Assembly (NCBI GenBank): GCA_900542625.1
Contig: UQOH01000045.1
Location: 1 to 16,138 of the forward strand
Length of the DNA stretch: 16,138 nucleotides
Direction: 5' to 3'
Source: an uncultured Fusobacterium sp.
Lineage (GTDB): Bacteria; Fusobacteriota; Fusobacteriia; Fusobacteriales; Fusobacteriaceae
Position 1 is the first letter of the stretch; each line of letters opens with the position of its first letter. The position numbers were made by a program, and so were the translations under genes. Below the pieces are notes generated by a model. It was given only the letters and a program-made list of their open reading frames with translations, searched no databases and was not told the origin of the DNA. This document shows positions 1-6,878 of this stretch, piece by piece.

Positions 1-407
1 CTGTTGAGAGTTGTCAGAATATAATCTGCAAAAGGAAAAGATTTGTCATTTTCTGAAAATGCTCTTTCCAGATGCCTTATTTTTATCTCTTTTATTCTGT
101 ATCCTCTGTCACTTATTGGAAAACTGTTATAATTTTTAGTCCACATAAAGCTGCCGTCTTTTTCCATAAAATACCAGATTATATCTTTTATATCTTTCTC
201 CATTATTTCATTTTCAATCTCTTTTATTTTTTTATGAAAAACAGCCTCTAAAAGTTTTTCCTCATTTATACCTGCTGAATAATTTTTTCTGTCTTTCATA
301 ACAGATATCTCACCGGACAAAAGAAAGGAACAAGTAAATACTGCCCAGCTTATAAAAGAAATAATTATTATTACAAAAACTGTAACGTTTCCTTTATTTT
401 TGTCCAT
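1..407 (-). CDS. GspK-like minor pseudopilin / membrane-anchored pilus-assembly protein (partial, C-terminus beyond window)
   Basis: Reading leftward from ATG at 407, an open frame of 135 codons runs off the window edge without a stop. The protein begins with a short charged leader (MDKNKG) and one long hydrophobic segment of about 25 residues (VTVFVIIIISFISWAVFTCS), followed by a charged, soluble region. This is the layout of a class III signal plus pilin-like helix. The Glu expected at position 5 after the Gly is absent, which is typical of GspK/XcpX pseudopilins. The position as last in a G-O-minor pilin-minor pilin order also fits GspK. It overlaps the previous gene by 14 bp, so it is translationally linked. 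An in-frame ATG at 413 is an equally possible start; neither has a strong Shine-Dalgarno sequence. The GspK assignment is an inference; a prepilin-like envelope protein is the safer statement. Confidence 0.6.
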   Translation of the reverse strand, partial: MDKNKGNVTVFVIIIISFISWAVFTCSFLLSGEISVMKDRKNYSAGINEEKLLEAVFHKKIKEIENEIMEKDIKDIIWYFMEKDGSFMWTKNYNSFPISDRGYRIKEIKIRHLERAFSENDKSFPFADYILTTLN

Positions 408-855
408 ATACATATTCTTCTTCACGATTTTTATATTTTATTTTTAATTTTATAAAGCTGTCTTCTTCAAAAAATAACCCTTTCACATTTTCCAAAACTA
501 TATCCTCTTTCTGTTCAGCCATGTCTACAGAGCTGTACCTTTTAAGTTTGTTTACTGCAAAATAATATATTATTCTTTTTTCGCTTATTTTTTTATTTTC
601 ATAAATCTTATTTATAAGTTCCAATCTGTTCCCGGAGTTTAAAATTGTAATACTGTCTGCATTTTCAATCTCTTTGTTTATCCCCTGGATAACACTTAAA
701 TAATTTCTTCCATATCTTATTTCAGCTGCTGCTGCATTCCTCAGCTCTATGCTGTTTTTTATAACAGGAGCTGTCATACTCATAAAAATTGATATAATCC
801 CTAAAGCCGCTGCTGCTTCAATCATTAAAAATCCATTATCTTTTTTATATTTCAT
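394..855 (-). CDS. Minor pseudopilin (GspI/GspJ-like, prepilin signal)
   Basis: A 153-residue protein with a type IV prepilin leader: a short charged stretch, then Gly followed by FLMIEAAAALG, with the conserved Glu at position 5 of the mature protein and a hydrophobic helix to about residue 32. After peptidase cleavage it would sit in the inner membrane and join the tip of a pseudopilus. The rest is charged with alternating beta-like segments, as in minor pseudopilins. It overlaps the upstream gene by 11 bp and the downstream gene by 14 bp, so all three are probably co-translated. Which minor pseudopilin (H, I or J) it is cannot be decided by eye. Confidence 0.75.
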   Translation of the reverse strand: MKYKKDNGFLMIEAAAALGIISIFMSMTAPVIKNSIELRNAAAAEIRYGRNYLSVIQGINKEIENADSITILNSGNRLELINKIYENKKISEKRIIYYFAVNKLKRYSSVDMAEQKEDIVLENVKGLFFEEDSFIKLKIKYKNREEEYVYGQK

Positions 856-1288
856 CTGATTTTAAAACTTTCCTTATCTTTTTATCATTAAGTTTTAATT
901 CTAAAATATATATATTTCCAAACTCTTTTTCCATTCCCTCTTCTTCATAAAATATTTTTTTCTTTAAAATAACTGCTTCCCCTTTTGAAATATATTTTAT
1001 GCTTCTTAGCTGAGTTATATTTTTTCCTGAATCATCTTTGAAAAAAGCACTGTTTTCTCCTGAATTAAATTCCAAAAAATATCTCTGCCCATGTTTTTTA
1101 TTTTCTATCAAATTTAAAACTATATTCTCTATATTTTCTGCTGTTCTTTCTATTTCGTTTCCAGTTCTGATAACTGTTATTAATTTTATATTTTTGTTCA
1201 TAAGCATAACCATAGGAAAAATTATCATTGTAAATATTCCCATTACCATGAGCAGTTCTATAAAAATAAATCCTTTATTTTTCATCAT
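845..1288 (-). CDS. Minor pseudopilin (prepilin signal, GspI/GspJ-like)
   Basis: A 147-residue protein beginning MMKNKG then FIFIELLMVMG, a clear prepilin cleavage site with Glu at mature position 5, followed by a hydrophobic segment to about residue 30. The remainder is Lys/Glu-rich with no recognisable catalytic motif, as expected for a structural pseudopilus subunit. Two adjacent ATG codons (1288 and 1285) can serve as start. No good Shine-Dalgarno precedes them, but the prepilin peptidase gene stops one base upstream, so translational coupling is likely. Its order after the major pseudopilin and before a GspK-like protein suggests an I- or J-type subunit of the tip complex. Confidence 0.75.
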   Translation of the reverse strand: MMKNKGFIFIELLMVMGIFTMIIFPMVMLMNKNIKLITVIRTGNEIERTAENIENIVLNLIENKKHGQRYFLEFNSGENSAFFKDDSGKNITQLRSIKYISKGEAVILKKKIFYEEEGMEKEFGNIYILELKLNDKKIRKVLKSDEI

Positions 1289-1289
1289 A

Positions 1290-1739
1290 TCAAATAAAAA
1301 ATCTGTCTATCAAAATTCCCATACATATAAAAGGAGCAAAAGGAATCTCCTCTTCTCTTTTTATTTTTTTTATTAACAGCAGAAATATAATAAAAATAAA
1401 AGCACATATAAAAATAGTATTGTATAAAATCATAAGATTATACATTCCTGAATACCCATAATAAAACCCTGCTGCTCCAAATAACTTTATATCTCCAAAA
1501 CCGATAAGTTCTTTTTTAAAAATGTTTTCTCCATACCCGTAAATCAAGATAAAAATCAGCGGAAATACTCCCATTCCTATAATGCTCTTTTCAAAGTTTC
1601 CATTTAAAAATATTATTTTTAGTATTCCCAAAAAAATAATACTGTAATTAAAAACATCAGGAATTATCTTTGATTTAAAATCTTTTATTCCTGTAAATAA
1701 AAGAACTGAAACAAATAAAATTTCTATAATTCTATCCAT
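1290..1739 (-). CDS. Prepilin peptidase, short form (GspO/PilD C-terminal domain, aspartic peptidase A24)
   Basis: This 149-residue polytopic membrane protein should cleave the leader peptides of the pilin-like proteins encoded around it. Two catalytic aspartates are visible: D20 in the segment DFKSKIIPD, which matches the family D-x6-PD motif, and D83 in GFGDIKL, the GxGD motif. Near the C-terminus it has the usual PFAPFI segment. At 149 residues it lacks the N-terminal cysteine-motif/methyltransferase part of full PilD (about 250-290 residues), so it may cleave without methylating, or methylation may be done elsewhere. Its start overlaps the major pseudopilin gene by 16 bp, and a GGAG sequence in that gene's 3' end sits about 5 nt before the ATG. 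Confidence 0.88.
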   Translation of the reverse strand: MDRIIEILFVSVLLFTGIKDFKSKIIPDVFNYSIIFLGILKIIFLNGNFEKSIIGMGVFPLIFILIYGYGENIFKKELIGFGDIKLFGAAGFYYGYSGMYNLMILYNTIFICAFIFIIFLLLIKKIKREEEIPFAPFICMGILIDRFFI

Positions 1740-2203
1740 TTTTCTCCAGCCAGAGTATAAGCATTAGTTTCTTTTGACGGATTTACCCATATTTTTATCC
1801 TATCTGAAGTTCCTGTTGTATTAGGATTAGCTGTAGTAAATGTGACACTTCCTCCATATAAAGCCTCGCCGTCTTTTGTTTCCCTGCTTCCTCCTACTTC
1901 CATAGTTATGCCAATGCCATTTCCCTCTCTAAATATCCCTTTTAAATTATTTGAAAGATATTCTTCTAATTTTTCCAAATCTTCATTTTTTATAGATTCA
2001 GCTGCATCCATGAAAGGTTTTCCCTCTTCAAGGTAATACAATTCTGATGCTGTTCTTAATGCTTCCAATGTTGATTTTACTTTCACATCTTTTGCCTCTG
2101 CCATATAATTCATCACTCTTGGGGTAATAAAGCTTGACAAAATTCCTATTATTCCTAATACTACCAATACCTCAATTAATGAAAATCCCTTATTTTTTCT
2201 CAC
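1724..2203 (-). CDS. Major pseudopilin / type IV pilin-like protein (GspG family)
   Basis: A textbook prepilin: leader MRKNKG, then FSLIEVLVVLGIIGILSS with Glu at mature position 5 and a long hydrophobic alpha-1 helix, followed by VKSTLEALRTASELYYLEEGKPF, the helix and turn typical of GspG. It should polymerise into the pseudopilus driven by the neighbouring ATPase and platform protein. I chose the GTG at 2203 because GGAGG lies 5 nt before it and it yields a standard six-residue leader. An in-frame ATG at 2215 adds four residues (MEGK) but has no Shine-Dalgarno of its own, and its first codons form the GGAGG in question. Product about 159 residues (163 from the ATG). The C-terminal half has no recognisable motif and may hold the GspG calcium-site region. 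Confidence 0.85.
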   Translation of the reverse strand: MRKNKGFSLIEVLVVLGIIGILSSFITPRVMNYMAEAKDVKVKSTLEALRTASELYYLEEGKPFMDAAESIKNEDLEKLEEYLSNNLKGIFREGNGIGITMEVGGSRETKDGEALYGGSVTFTTANPNTTGTSDRIKIWVNPSKETNAYTLAGEKWIEL

Positions 2204-2227
2204 TTTTCCCTCCATATTTTTTATTTT

Positions 2228-3391
2228 TTAAATACCGTCCATCATTTGAAAGACAGGCATATAAATTCCTAAAAAAACTATCCCTATAATTATTCCAATT
2301 ATGATTATCAGCAGAGGTTCTGCTGTTTTTATTCCTATATCTGTTTTCTGTTTAAGGTTTTCTTTTGTTCTTTGAGAGATAAGCTCCAAAATCTCAACAA
2401 GTTCTCCTGATTCCTCTCCTGTTTTAATAAGTTCTATTTCTGTCTTAGAAAAAATCTCCATATTTTTAAAAGCTGAATAAATAGTATTTCCTTTTTTTAA
2501 TTCCTCTCTGCTTTTTTCCAGTTTAAATTTAAAATATTTGTATCTCAGCTCCTCTTTTATAAGATTTATGCTTTCAATTATAGTTATCCCTGAATACAAA
2601 AGAATTGAAAGTATTTCTGTGAAAGTTAAAATAAATATTTTATTTTGTATATCTCTGATTACCGGTATTTTCAAAGAATATTCAAATATTTTCTCTCTTG
2701 TATTTTCTTTTCTTATTACAAAAATAAAAATTATTATTGAGAGTAAGCATATAAAAATAATATATAAAAAATTATTATTTCCCCAGATAATCGCTTTTGT
2801 TATCATCGGAAGATTCTTATCTGTATTTTCTATTATTTTTATGAAATCAGGAAGAATAAAAAAACCCAGAAAAAGTATAAGGAAAATTATTACCATAAAA
2901 ACTATTACAGGATAAATCATTATTTTTCTCATATCTTTTTTTATTCTTTCTTTTTCTTTCAATCTCTCTTCTATTATTTCCAAAGCCCTGCACAGATTTC
3001 CAGATTCTTCACCTGATTTTATTATCATAAGTTCTGTATTTTTAAGATTTATTCCGCTTTTTTTAAAAATCTCATAAATACTCTCTCCCTTTTTCATGGA
3101 GATTTTCATCCTGTCTGTATAAATTCTAAAATCTGTATTTTCTTCCAGAATATCCAATATCTTAAAAAAAGAATATCCATTTTTTACAAATATTCTGCAT
3201 TCTGTAAAAAAATTTATAATATGAGAAAATTTTTGTTTTTCTGAAATCAGTGAGATTTTTATTATATTTTTTAAAAAAATATCCCTTGATTTTAACAGAT
3301 TTCTTATTTCTTTTTCACTGTTTCCTTTTTCTATTCCAAATTTTACTGTCCCGTTTTTCAAGTATCCTGTATAAAAATATTTTTTCAACAT
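2228..3391 (-). CDS. gspF: Type II secretion / type IV pilus inner-membrane platform protein (GspF/PilC)
   Basis: A 387-residue inner-membrane protein with the duplicated T2SSF domain. The two repeats are seen in the matching motifs IKSGEESGNL (about residues 124-133) and IKTGEESGEL (about 322-331). Each domain is followed by transmembrane segments near 158-180, 208-226 and 357-380, and the C-terminus IYMPVFQM is typical of the family. It forms the membrane platform that couples ATP hydrolysis by GspE to pseudopilus growth. The ATG at 3391 overlaps by 7 bp the small frame that holds the displaced end of GspE. Length is close to the usual 400. It is more Ile/Lys-rich than most homologues, in line with the AT-rich genome. 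Confidence 0.92.
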   Translation of the reverse strand: MLKKYFYTGYLKNGTVKFGIEKGNSEKEIRNLLKSRDIFLKNIIKISLISEKQKFSHIINFFTECRIFVKNGYSFFKILDILEENTDFRIYTDRMKISMKKGESIYEIFKKSGINLKNTELMIIKSGEESGNLCRALEIIEERLKEKERIKKDMRKIMIYPVIVFMVIIFLILFLGFFILPDFIKIIENTDKNLPMITKAIIWGNNNFLYIIFICLLSIIIFIFVIRKENTREKIFEYSLKIPVIRDIQNKIFILTFTEILSILLYSGITIIESINLIKEELRYKYFKFKLEKSREELKKGNTIYSAFKNMEIFSKTEIELIKTGEESGELVEILELISQRTKENLKQKTDIGIKTAEPLLIIIIGIIIGIVFLGIYMPVFQMMDGI

Positions 3392-3465
3392 TCTCTTATC
3401 AGCTCATCTAATGAAGTTATTCCCAATGCTGCTTTTTCAATTCCATTTAAAACAAGAGAAGTCAT
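3385..3465 (-). CDS. Displaced C-terminal end of GspE, in the -1 frame (26 codons)
   Basis: Directly at the gspE stop, the overlapping ATGA opens a 26-residue frame beginning MTSLVLNGIEKAALGITSLD and ending in ELIREC. This matches the conserved GspE/PilB ending, in which residues after the last helix read M-x-SL-x3-G-x2-K-x3-G-x-TS-x-(D/E)E-(V/L)-x-R. One extra A in the GAAGAATGA context would join the two frames into a 423-residue ATPase. It is therefore best seen as part of gspE split by a one-base shift. Options are a real mutation, a sequencing or assembly error, or a separately translated peptide made by stop-start coupling. I see no canonical slippery heptamer. It overlaps the gspF start by 7 bp. 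Confidence 0.75.
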   Translation of the reverse strand: MTSLVLNGIEKAALGITSLDELIREC

Positions 3466-4655
3466 TCTTCTAATGCCTCTTTTTCTATTTCACGTACAGA
3501 ACTGTTCTTTTCTATTTTCTCCATAATTTTCTCGTTTATATACAAAAATTCTCCTATCATAGTCCGACCTGTATACCCTGTAAAACTGCATTTTTCACAG
3601 CCTGAGTGAGTATAAAATATGTGATTTTTATATTTTTCATCATCGATTTTTAAAAATTTTAATTTTTGTTCGTAAGCATTATCATAAACTTTGCAGTGAG
3701 GACATAAATTTCTTACAAGTCTTTGATTTTGTATCCCTTTTACTCCTGCTGAAATTATATAAGGCTCTACTCCCAAATCTATAAGTCTTTTTATTGTTGT
3801 ACTGCTTGTTCCGGTGTGGATGGTGGAAATAACCATATGACCTGTTAATGAGGCTCTTAGAGCTGTTTCTGCTGTTTCCCTGTCTCTTATCTCCCCAATC
3901 ATTATAATGTCTGCATCCTGCCTTAAAACTCCTTTTAAAACTGCTGAAAAAGATAATCCTATATCATCTCTGCACTGAATCTGATTTACTCCCTCTATGC
4001 TGTATTCAACAGGATTTTCTATTGTAGTTATATTTACACTTTCTTTGTTAAGTTCATTTAAAACAGCATACATGGATGTTGTTTTTCCGCTTCCCATAGG
4101 ACCTGTAAAAAGAATCATTCCATTTTTCTGCTGCATCACTTGAAAAAGTTTTTTATAATATTTTTTGTCAAAGCCAAGTTCTTCCATAGATTTTTCAATT
4201 CTACTTTTATCAAGAACCCTTATAACTATCTTTTCTCCGTGATATGCAGGAATTATTCCCACTCTGAAATCTATATTTTTGTTCTTATACATAATTTTAA
4301 ATCTTCCATCCTGAGGAACTCTTCTTTCTGTTATATCCAAGCCGCACATTATTTTAATTTTTGATACTATCGGCGGATAATAATCTATGCTTAATTTTTC
4401 TGTATTTAAAAGCATTCCGTCTACTCTGTATCTCACTCTGAAAAAACTGCTGAAAGGTTCAATATGTATATCACTGCATCCTCTTTCCATTCCCTCTGCA
4501 AGCACTCTGTCCAGAAACTTTTCTACATCAGATTTTCCTTTTTCTCTTTCAAGAATTATTTCCTTTTTTTCTCCATAAAAAAAAGATGATTTTCTATTTG
4601 ATTTTTCAAATTTTAAATCATCTGTTTTCAAAATTCCCATATTAAATCTGTCCAT
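3462..4655 (-). CDS. gspE: Type II secretion / type IV pilus assembly ATPase (GspE/PilB), ending early
   Basis: The cytoplasmic hexameric ATPase that powers pseudopilus assembly. Visible motifs in order: SDIHIEP (61-67) and RYRVDG (75-80) of the N2 domain, Walker A GPMGSGKT (185-192), Asp box TIENPVEY (211-218), Walker B DADIIMIGEIRD (247-258), His box through TGHMVISTIHT (271-281), and a four-Cys zinc-binding insertion (C318, C321, C353, C356). The N1 domain that binds GspL in full-length GspE is mostly missing. The start is supported by AAGGGG about 8 nt upstream of ATG 4655. The frame stops after EALEE, exactly where homologues continue into a conserved tail; that tail lies in another frame (3385-3465). 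The core ATPase is intact, so the protein may still be active. Confidence 0.93.
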   Translation of the reverse strand: MDRFNMGILKTDDLKFEKSNRKSSFFYGEKKEIILEREKGKSDVEKFLDRVLAEGMERGCSDIHIEPFSSFFRVRYRVDGMLLNTEKLSIDYYPPIVSKIKIMCGLDITERRVPQDGRFKIMYKNKNIDFRVGIIPAYHGEKIVIRVLDKSRIEKSMEELGFDKKYYKKLFQVMQQKNGMILFTGPMGSGKTTSMYAVLNELNKESVNITTIENPVEYSIEGVNQIQCRDDIGLSFSAVLKGVLRQDADIIMIGEIRDRETAETALRASLTGHMVISTIHTGTSSTTIKRLIDLGVEPYIISAGVKGIQNQRLVRNLCPHCKVYDNAYEQKLKFLKIDDEKYKNHIFYTHSGCEKCSFTGYTGRTMIGEFLYINEKIMEKIEKNSSVREIEKEALEE

Positions 4656-4703
4656 AATTTTCCCCTTATGATGTAAATAGATTTCTGTATCTTTATGAAT
4701 GAA

Positions 4704-4931
4704 TTACTTTAATATATCTTTTTCTGTTGTTAATATTTCAAAATTATTTTTCTTTTCTGCTGTTGAAAATCTTACTAAATATCTTTGTTTTACCTTCCTA
4801 TCTCTTACTGCTATATCTATTTTTACAATTTCCTGCAGAGGAATACTGCTTTTAAAAATCTTTCCACATACGCTCATGGACAATATTATGAAATACATAA
4901 AAATAAAATGTAGCCTTATTCTTTTCTCCAT
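4704..4931 (-). CDS. Small exported or membrane-anchored protein in the pseudopilus operon, function unknown
   Basis: A 75-residue frame between a pseudopilin and gspE. Residues 8-22 (HFIFMYFIILSMSVC) are hydrophobic and preceded by basic residues, giving a signal-peptide or anchor profile; the rest is charged and would lie outside the cytoplasm. There is no prepilin Gly-Glu motif and no valid lipobox (the residue before Cys is Val). It overlaps the upstream gene by 16 bp, which supports co-translation. The exact start is uncertain, because the purine-rich GAGAGGG lies directly against the ATG, too close for a normal ribosome binding site. By position it could be a small assembly factor, but I do not recognise a family. 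Confidence 0.5.
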   Translation of the reverse strand: MEKRIRLHFIFMYFIILSMSVCGKIFKSSIPLQEIVKIDIAVRDRKVKQRYLVRFSTAEKKNNFEILTTEKDILK

Positions 4932-5488
4932 CCCTCTCTGCTTTCGTTTTCGTCTTTATAGTGATAATCAAGAATATCTTTATATTCTATATCTCCGGCA
5001 TTTATATTCCTATACACATTGATTCTCAAAATCCTGCTCTGCTGAAAATTATAAAATGCCACTCTGTATTCTGCTTTTTGAGAATAATTACATATATATA
5101 CTGAAAATGATTTAGAAAGATTACCGTTTACTGTTGTATTTAAATTCATTTCCTTTGCCAATACTCTGTCATAAGGCGCTGCATAACTGATTTTTTCAGG
5201 GAGATTTATCTTCTCAAAGAGTTCTTTTCCTGTATAATCTCTCACTGTTATTGTTTTTTTTGTATAATCTATATCTATAAGATATGATTTTTTATTATTT
5301 AAAGATTTTGCACTGTATTTATAAATTACAGTTTCAAAAATATTTACAGCCCTTTCTATATCTTTCTGTTCATTGATATTTCTATATTTTACAAATACAA
5401 AAGATATTATAATTATTATCAAACCCAGAACTGCTGCTGTTTCTGCAAGCATTATTCCTTTATTATTTTTTCTAAAATTAAATTTCAT
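4916..5488 (-). CDS. Pseudopilin-like protein (prepilin signal), first gene of the operon
   Basis: A 190-residue protein with leader MKFNFRKNNKG followed by IMLAETAAVLGLIIIIISFV. It has Glu at mature position 5 and a long hydrophobic helix, as required for prepilin peptidase processing. The soluble part is beta-rich in appearance (YLIDIDYTKKTITVRDY) with no catalytic motif. It is the first gene in transcription order; upstream lies only AT-rich DNA and a palindromic repeat, so the operon promoter should be within about 100 bp, but I could not pick a convincing -35/-10 pair. An AAGGT sequence about 10 nt before the ATG is a modest ribosome binding site. Its place before the ATPase, away from the other pseudopilins, is unusual; it could be an H-type subunit or a separate minor pilin. 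Confidence 0.72.
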   Translation of the reverse strand: MKFNFRKNNKGIMLAETAAVLGLIIIIISFVFVKYRNINEQKDIERAVNIFETVIYKYSAKSLNNKKSYLIDIDYTKKTITVRDYTGKELFEKINLPEKISYAAPYDRVLAKEMNLNTTVNGNLSKSFSVYICNYSQKAEYRVAFYNFQQSRILRINVYRNINAGDIEYKDILDYHYKDENESREGWRKE

Positions 5489-5577
5489 AAATATTTATAC
5501 CTTATTTTCTGTCTTTTGTAAAGTATTTTTTATATTTTTATTTATTTTTCTATTTTCTCTTTTAAATTAATCTTTCT

Positions 5578-5739
5578 AACTTATGAATAAAATTCTCGAT
5601 ATTAAAAATATCTGCGTAATCTATGCAGCGAAACAGAATACAGAAAATTTGACTGTTTGAGTGAAACGAGTTTCAAATTTTCTTTCTGTAAGCAATATAG
5701 ATAGCTGATATTTTTTTCTAGAGAATTTTATTCTCAGTT
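5578..5739. repeat. 162-bp imperfect palindrome with matching ends, MITE-like candidate
   Basis: The ends are inverted copies: GAATAAAATTCTC at 5585-5597 and GAGAATTTTATTC at 5721-5733 are perfect, and AACT/AGTT extend them outward. Further in, AAAAATATC and ATCTAT on the left pair with their complements near 5699-5718. ACAGAA-TAC-AGAAAATTTGA (5633-5652) pairs with 5673-5689 apart from a 3-base bulge. The centre holds GAAACGAGTTTC. The whole unit could fold into one long hairpin and contains no credible gene. This is the form of a miniature inverted-repeat element or large intergenic palindrome; whether other copies exist in the genome cannot be seen here. Confidence 0.6.
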
Positions 5740-5750
5740 ATATACAAAGT

Positions 5751-5785
5751 GAAAAAACTCAGGTTCGGGATTCCTGAGTTTTTTC
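5751..5785. terminator. Strong intrinsic terminator, symmetric (serves pstS)
   Basis: A perfect 13-bp stem, GAAAAAACTCAGG (5751-5763) and CCTGAGTTTTTTC (5773-5785), with a 9-base loop. A/T runs flank both sides, so it can act in both directions. It lies 33 bp past the pstS stop on the minus strand and separates pstS from the palindrome and the pseudopilus operon. Confidence 0.9.
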
Positions 5786-5818
5786 GGTGTAAATTTATAT
5801 TAAGTTTTGAATGGGCTG

Positions 5819-6649
5819 TTATTTTGCAGGAACAAATCCTTCTTCTTTTACAATTTCCTGTCCTTTTGGTGACACTGCAAAGTCTACAACTTCTTTTGTT
5901 ACTCCATCTCTTGCTGAATCAACATACCAGAATACTTCTCTTGCTATTGGATATGTTTTGTCTGCTACTGATTCAAATGTTGGTTTAACTCCGTTTACTG
6001 CTACAGAATCAACTGTATCATTCATATATCCCATACCGATATATCCGATTGCGTATTTAGAATTTGCAACTTCTTGTAAGATAGCTTGGTTTGAAGGCAT
6101 ATATAAAGTATCTGAACCATATTCAACTAAGCTTTTTGAATCTCCGCCTCTTAACACTTCTTCTTTAAAGTAAGCATGAGTTCCTGAAGATGAATCTCTT
6201 GAAAGAACTACTATCTTAGCGTCATCTCCGCCTAATTCTTTCCAGTTTGTAATCTCTCCTGCAAATATTCCTGCTAAAGTTTTTGTATCAAGATTTTTTA
6301 TGTGGTTGCCATGGTTTATTATAACTGTAATTCCGTCATATCCTAATACTACTTCTTCTACATTTACTCCTACTTTTTTAAGTGCTTCTACTTCTGAACT
6401 TTTAATATTTCTTGATGCCATTGCAATATCAGCTGTTTTATTGATAAGAGATGCGATTCCTACTCCTGAACCTCCTCCTGTAACTGCTATTCTTGCTTTT
6501 TTATTTGTTTTCATATATTCTTCCACTATTGATTGAGATGCATTTAATATTGTGTCAGAACCTTTTATCTGAACTACTGAAGATTTTGCATATGCACCCA
6601 TTCCTGCTAAAACTATTCCAAGCATAATAATACTTTTTCTAATTGTCAT
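5819..6649 (-). CDS. pstS: Phosphate ABC transporter substrate-binding protein (PstS-like)
   Basis: A 276-residue periplasmic binding protein that should capture inorganic phosphate and deliver it to a PstCAB transporter. The signal peptide is MTIRKSIIMLGIVLAGMGAY plus A, with cleavage after AYA at residue 21; there is no lipobox, so the protein should be free in the periplasm. Phosphate-site motifs are present: GSDT (30-33), GGGSGVGI (58-65), the ASR segment (78-80) and SRDSSSGTH (150-158). It is shorter than enteric PstS (about 320-346) but within the range of compact versions. An AGGAGG sequence lies 6 nt before ATG 6649. No pstC, pstA or pstB is adjacent, so its partners must be elsewhere. 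Upstream direct repeats look like a Pho box, which supports the phosphate role and suggests induction by phosphate starvation. Confidence 0.9.
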   Translation of the reverse strand: MTIRKSIIMLGIVLAGMGAYAKSSVVQIKGSDTILNASQSIVEEYMKTNKKARIAVTGGGSGVGIASLINKTADIAMASRNIKSSEVEALKKVGVNVEEVVLGYDGITVIINHGNHIKNLDTKTLAGIFAGEITNWKELGGDDAKIVVLSRDSSSGTHAYFKEEVLRGGDSKSLVEYGSDTLYMPSNQAILQEVANSKYAIGYIGMGYMNDTVDSVAVNGVKPTFESVADKTYPIAREVFWYVDSARDGVTKEVVDFAVSPKGQEIVKEEGFVPAK

Positions 6650-6699
6650 TTTTAAGCCTCCTGTGACTCCTTTTTATTAATTTTTTATTTTACAAGGTG

Positions 6700-6753
6700 A
6701 TTATAGCGCCATGTTGTAAACTGAGAATTAATTTAATGTAAAAAAACTGTAAA
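6700..6753 (-). promoter_or_regulatory. pstS promoter with Pho-box-like direct repeats
   Basis: On the minus strand a perfect -10 TATAAT lies at 6705-6700. Upstream of it TTTACA occurs at 6753-6748, 6742-6737 and 6720-6715, with a weaker TTAATT at 6731-6726. All four positions are in 11-bp register. The 11-bp spacing and the TTAACA-like unit match known PhoB/PhoP boxes, and the last repeat ends 9 bp before the -10, where a Pho box replaces the -35. No good conventional -35 is present, as expected for an activator-dependent promoter. Confidence 0.65.
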
Positions 6754-6795
6754 TTTTTCTTTTTTTAAAAAAATACAAAATTTATAAAAAAAGTA

Positions 6796-6824
6796 TTTAC
6801 TTTTTTTGAAATATAGGTTATATA
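6796..6824 (+). promoter_or_regulatory. Candidate sigma-70 promoter of the HU gene
   Basis: TTTACT (6796-6801), a 17-bp spacer and TATATA (6819-6824) lie 55 bp before the HU start codon. The match is moderate in very AT-rich DNA; another pair starting with TTGAAA at 6806 has a poorer spacer. Confidence 0.4.
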
Positions 6825-6878
6825 TCTAAATATAGAGGTTTTATTTGTTGTATAGCTTATTTTAAGGAGGATGGAAGA

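Noticed and set aside
402..416. Match to the iteron right half (CATATACATATT)
   Set aside because: Lies in overlapping coding sequence, lacks the TTATTATTG half, and can be explained by AT-rich composition.
1038..1376. Plus-strand frames antisense to the pseudopilus and tRNA-modification genes
   Set aside because: They are shadows of well-supported minus-strand genes, have no ribosome binding sites and show no family features.
4704..4931. Lipoprotein signal in the small 75-residue protein
   Set aside because: The residue before Cys is Val and the -3 residue is Met, which does not meet the lipobox rule.
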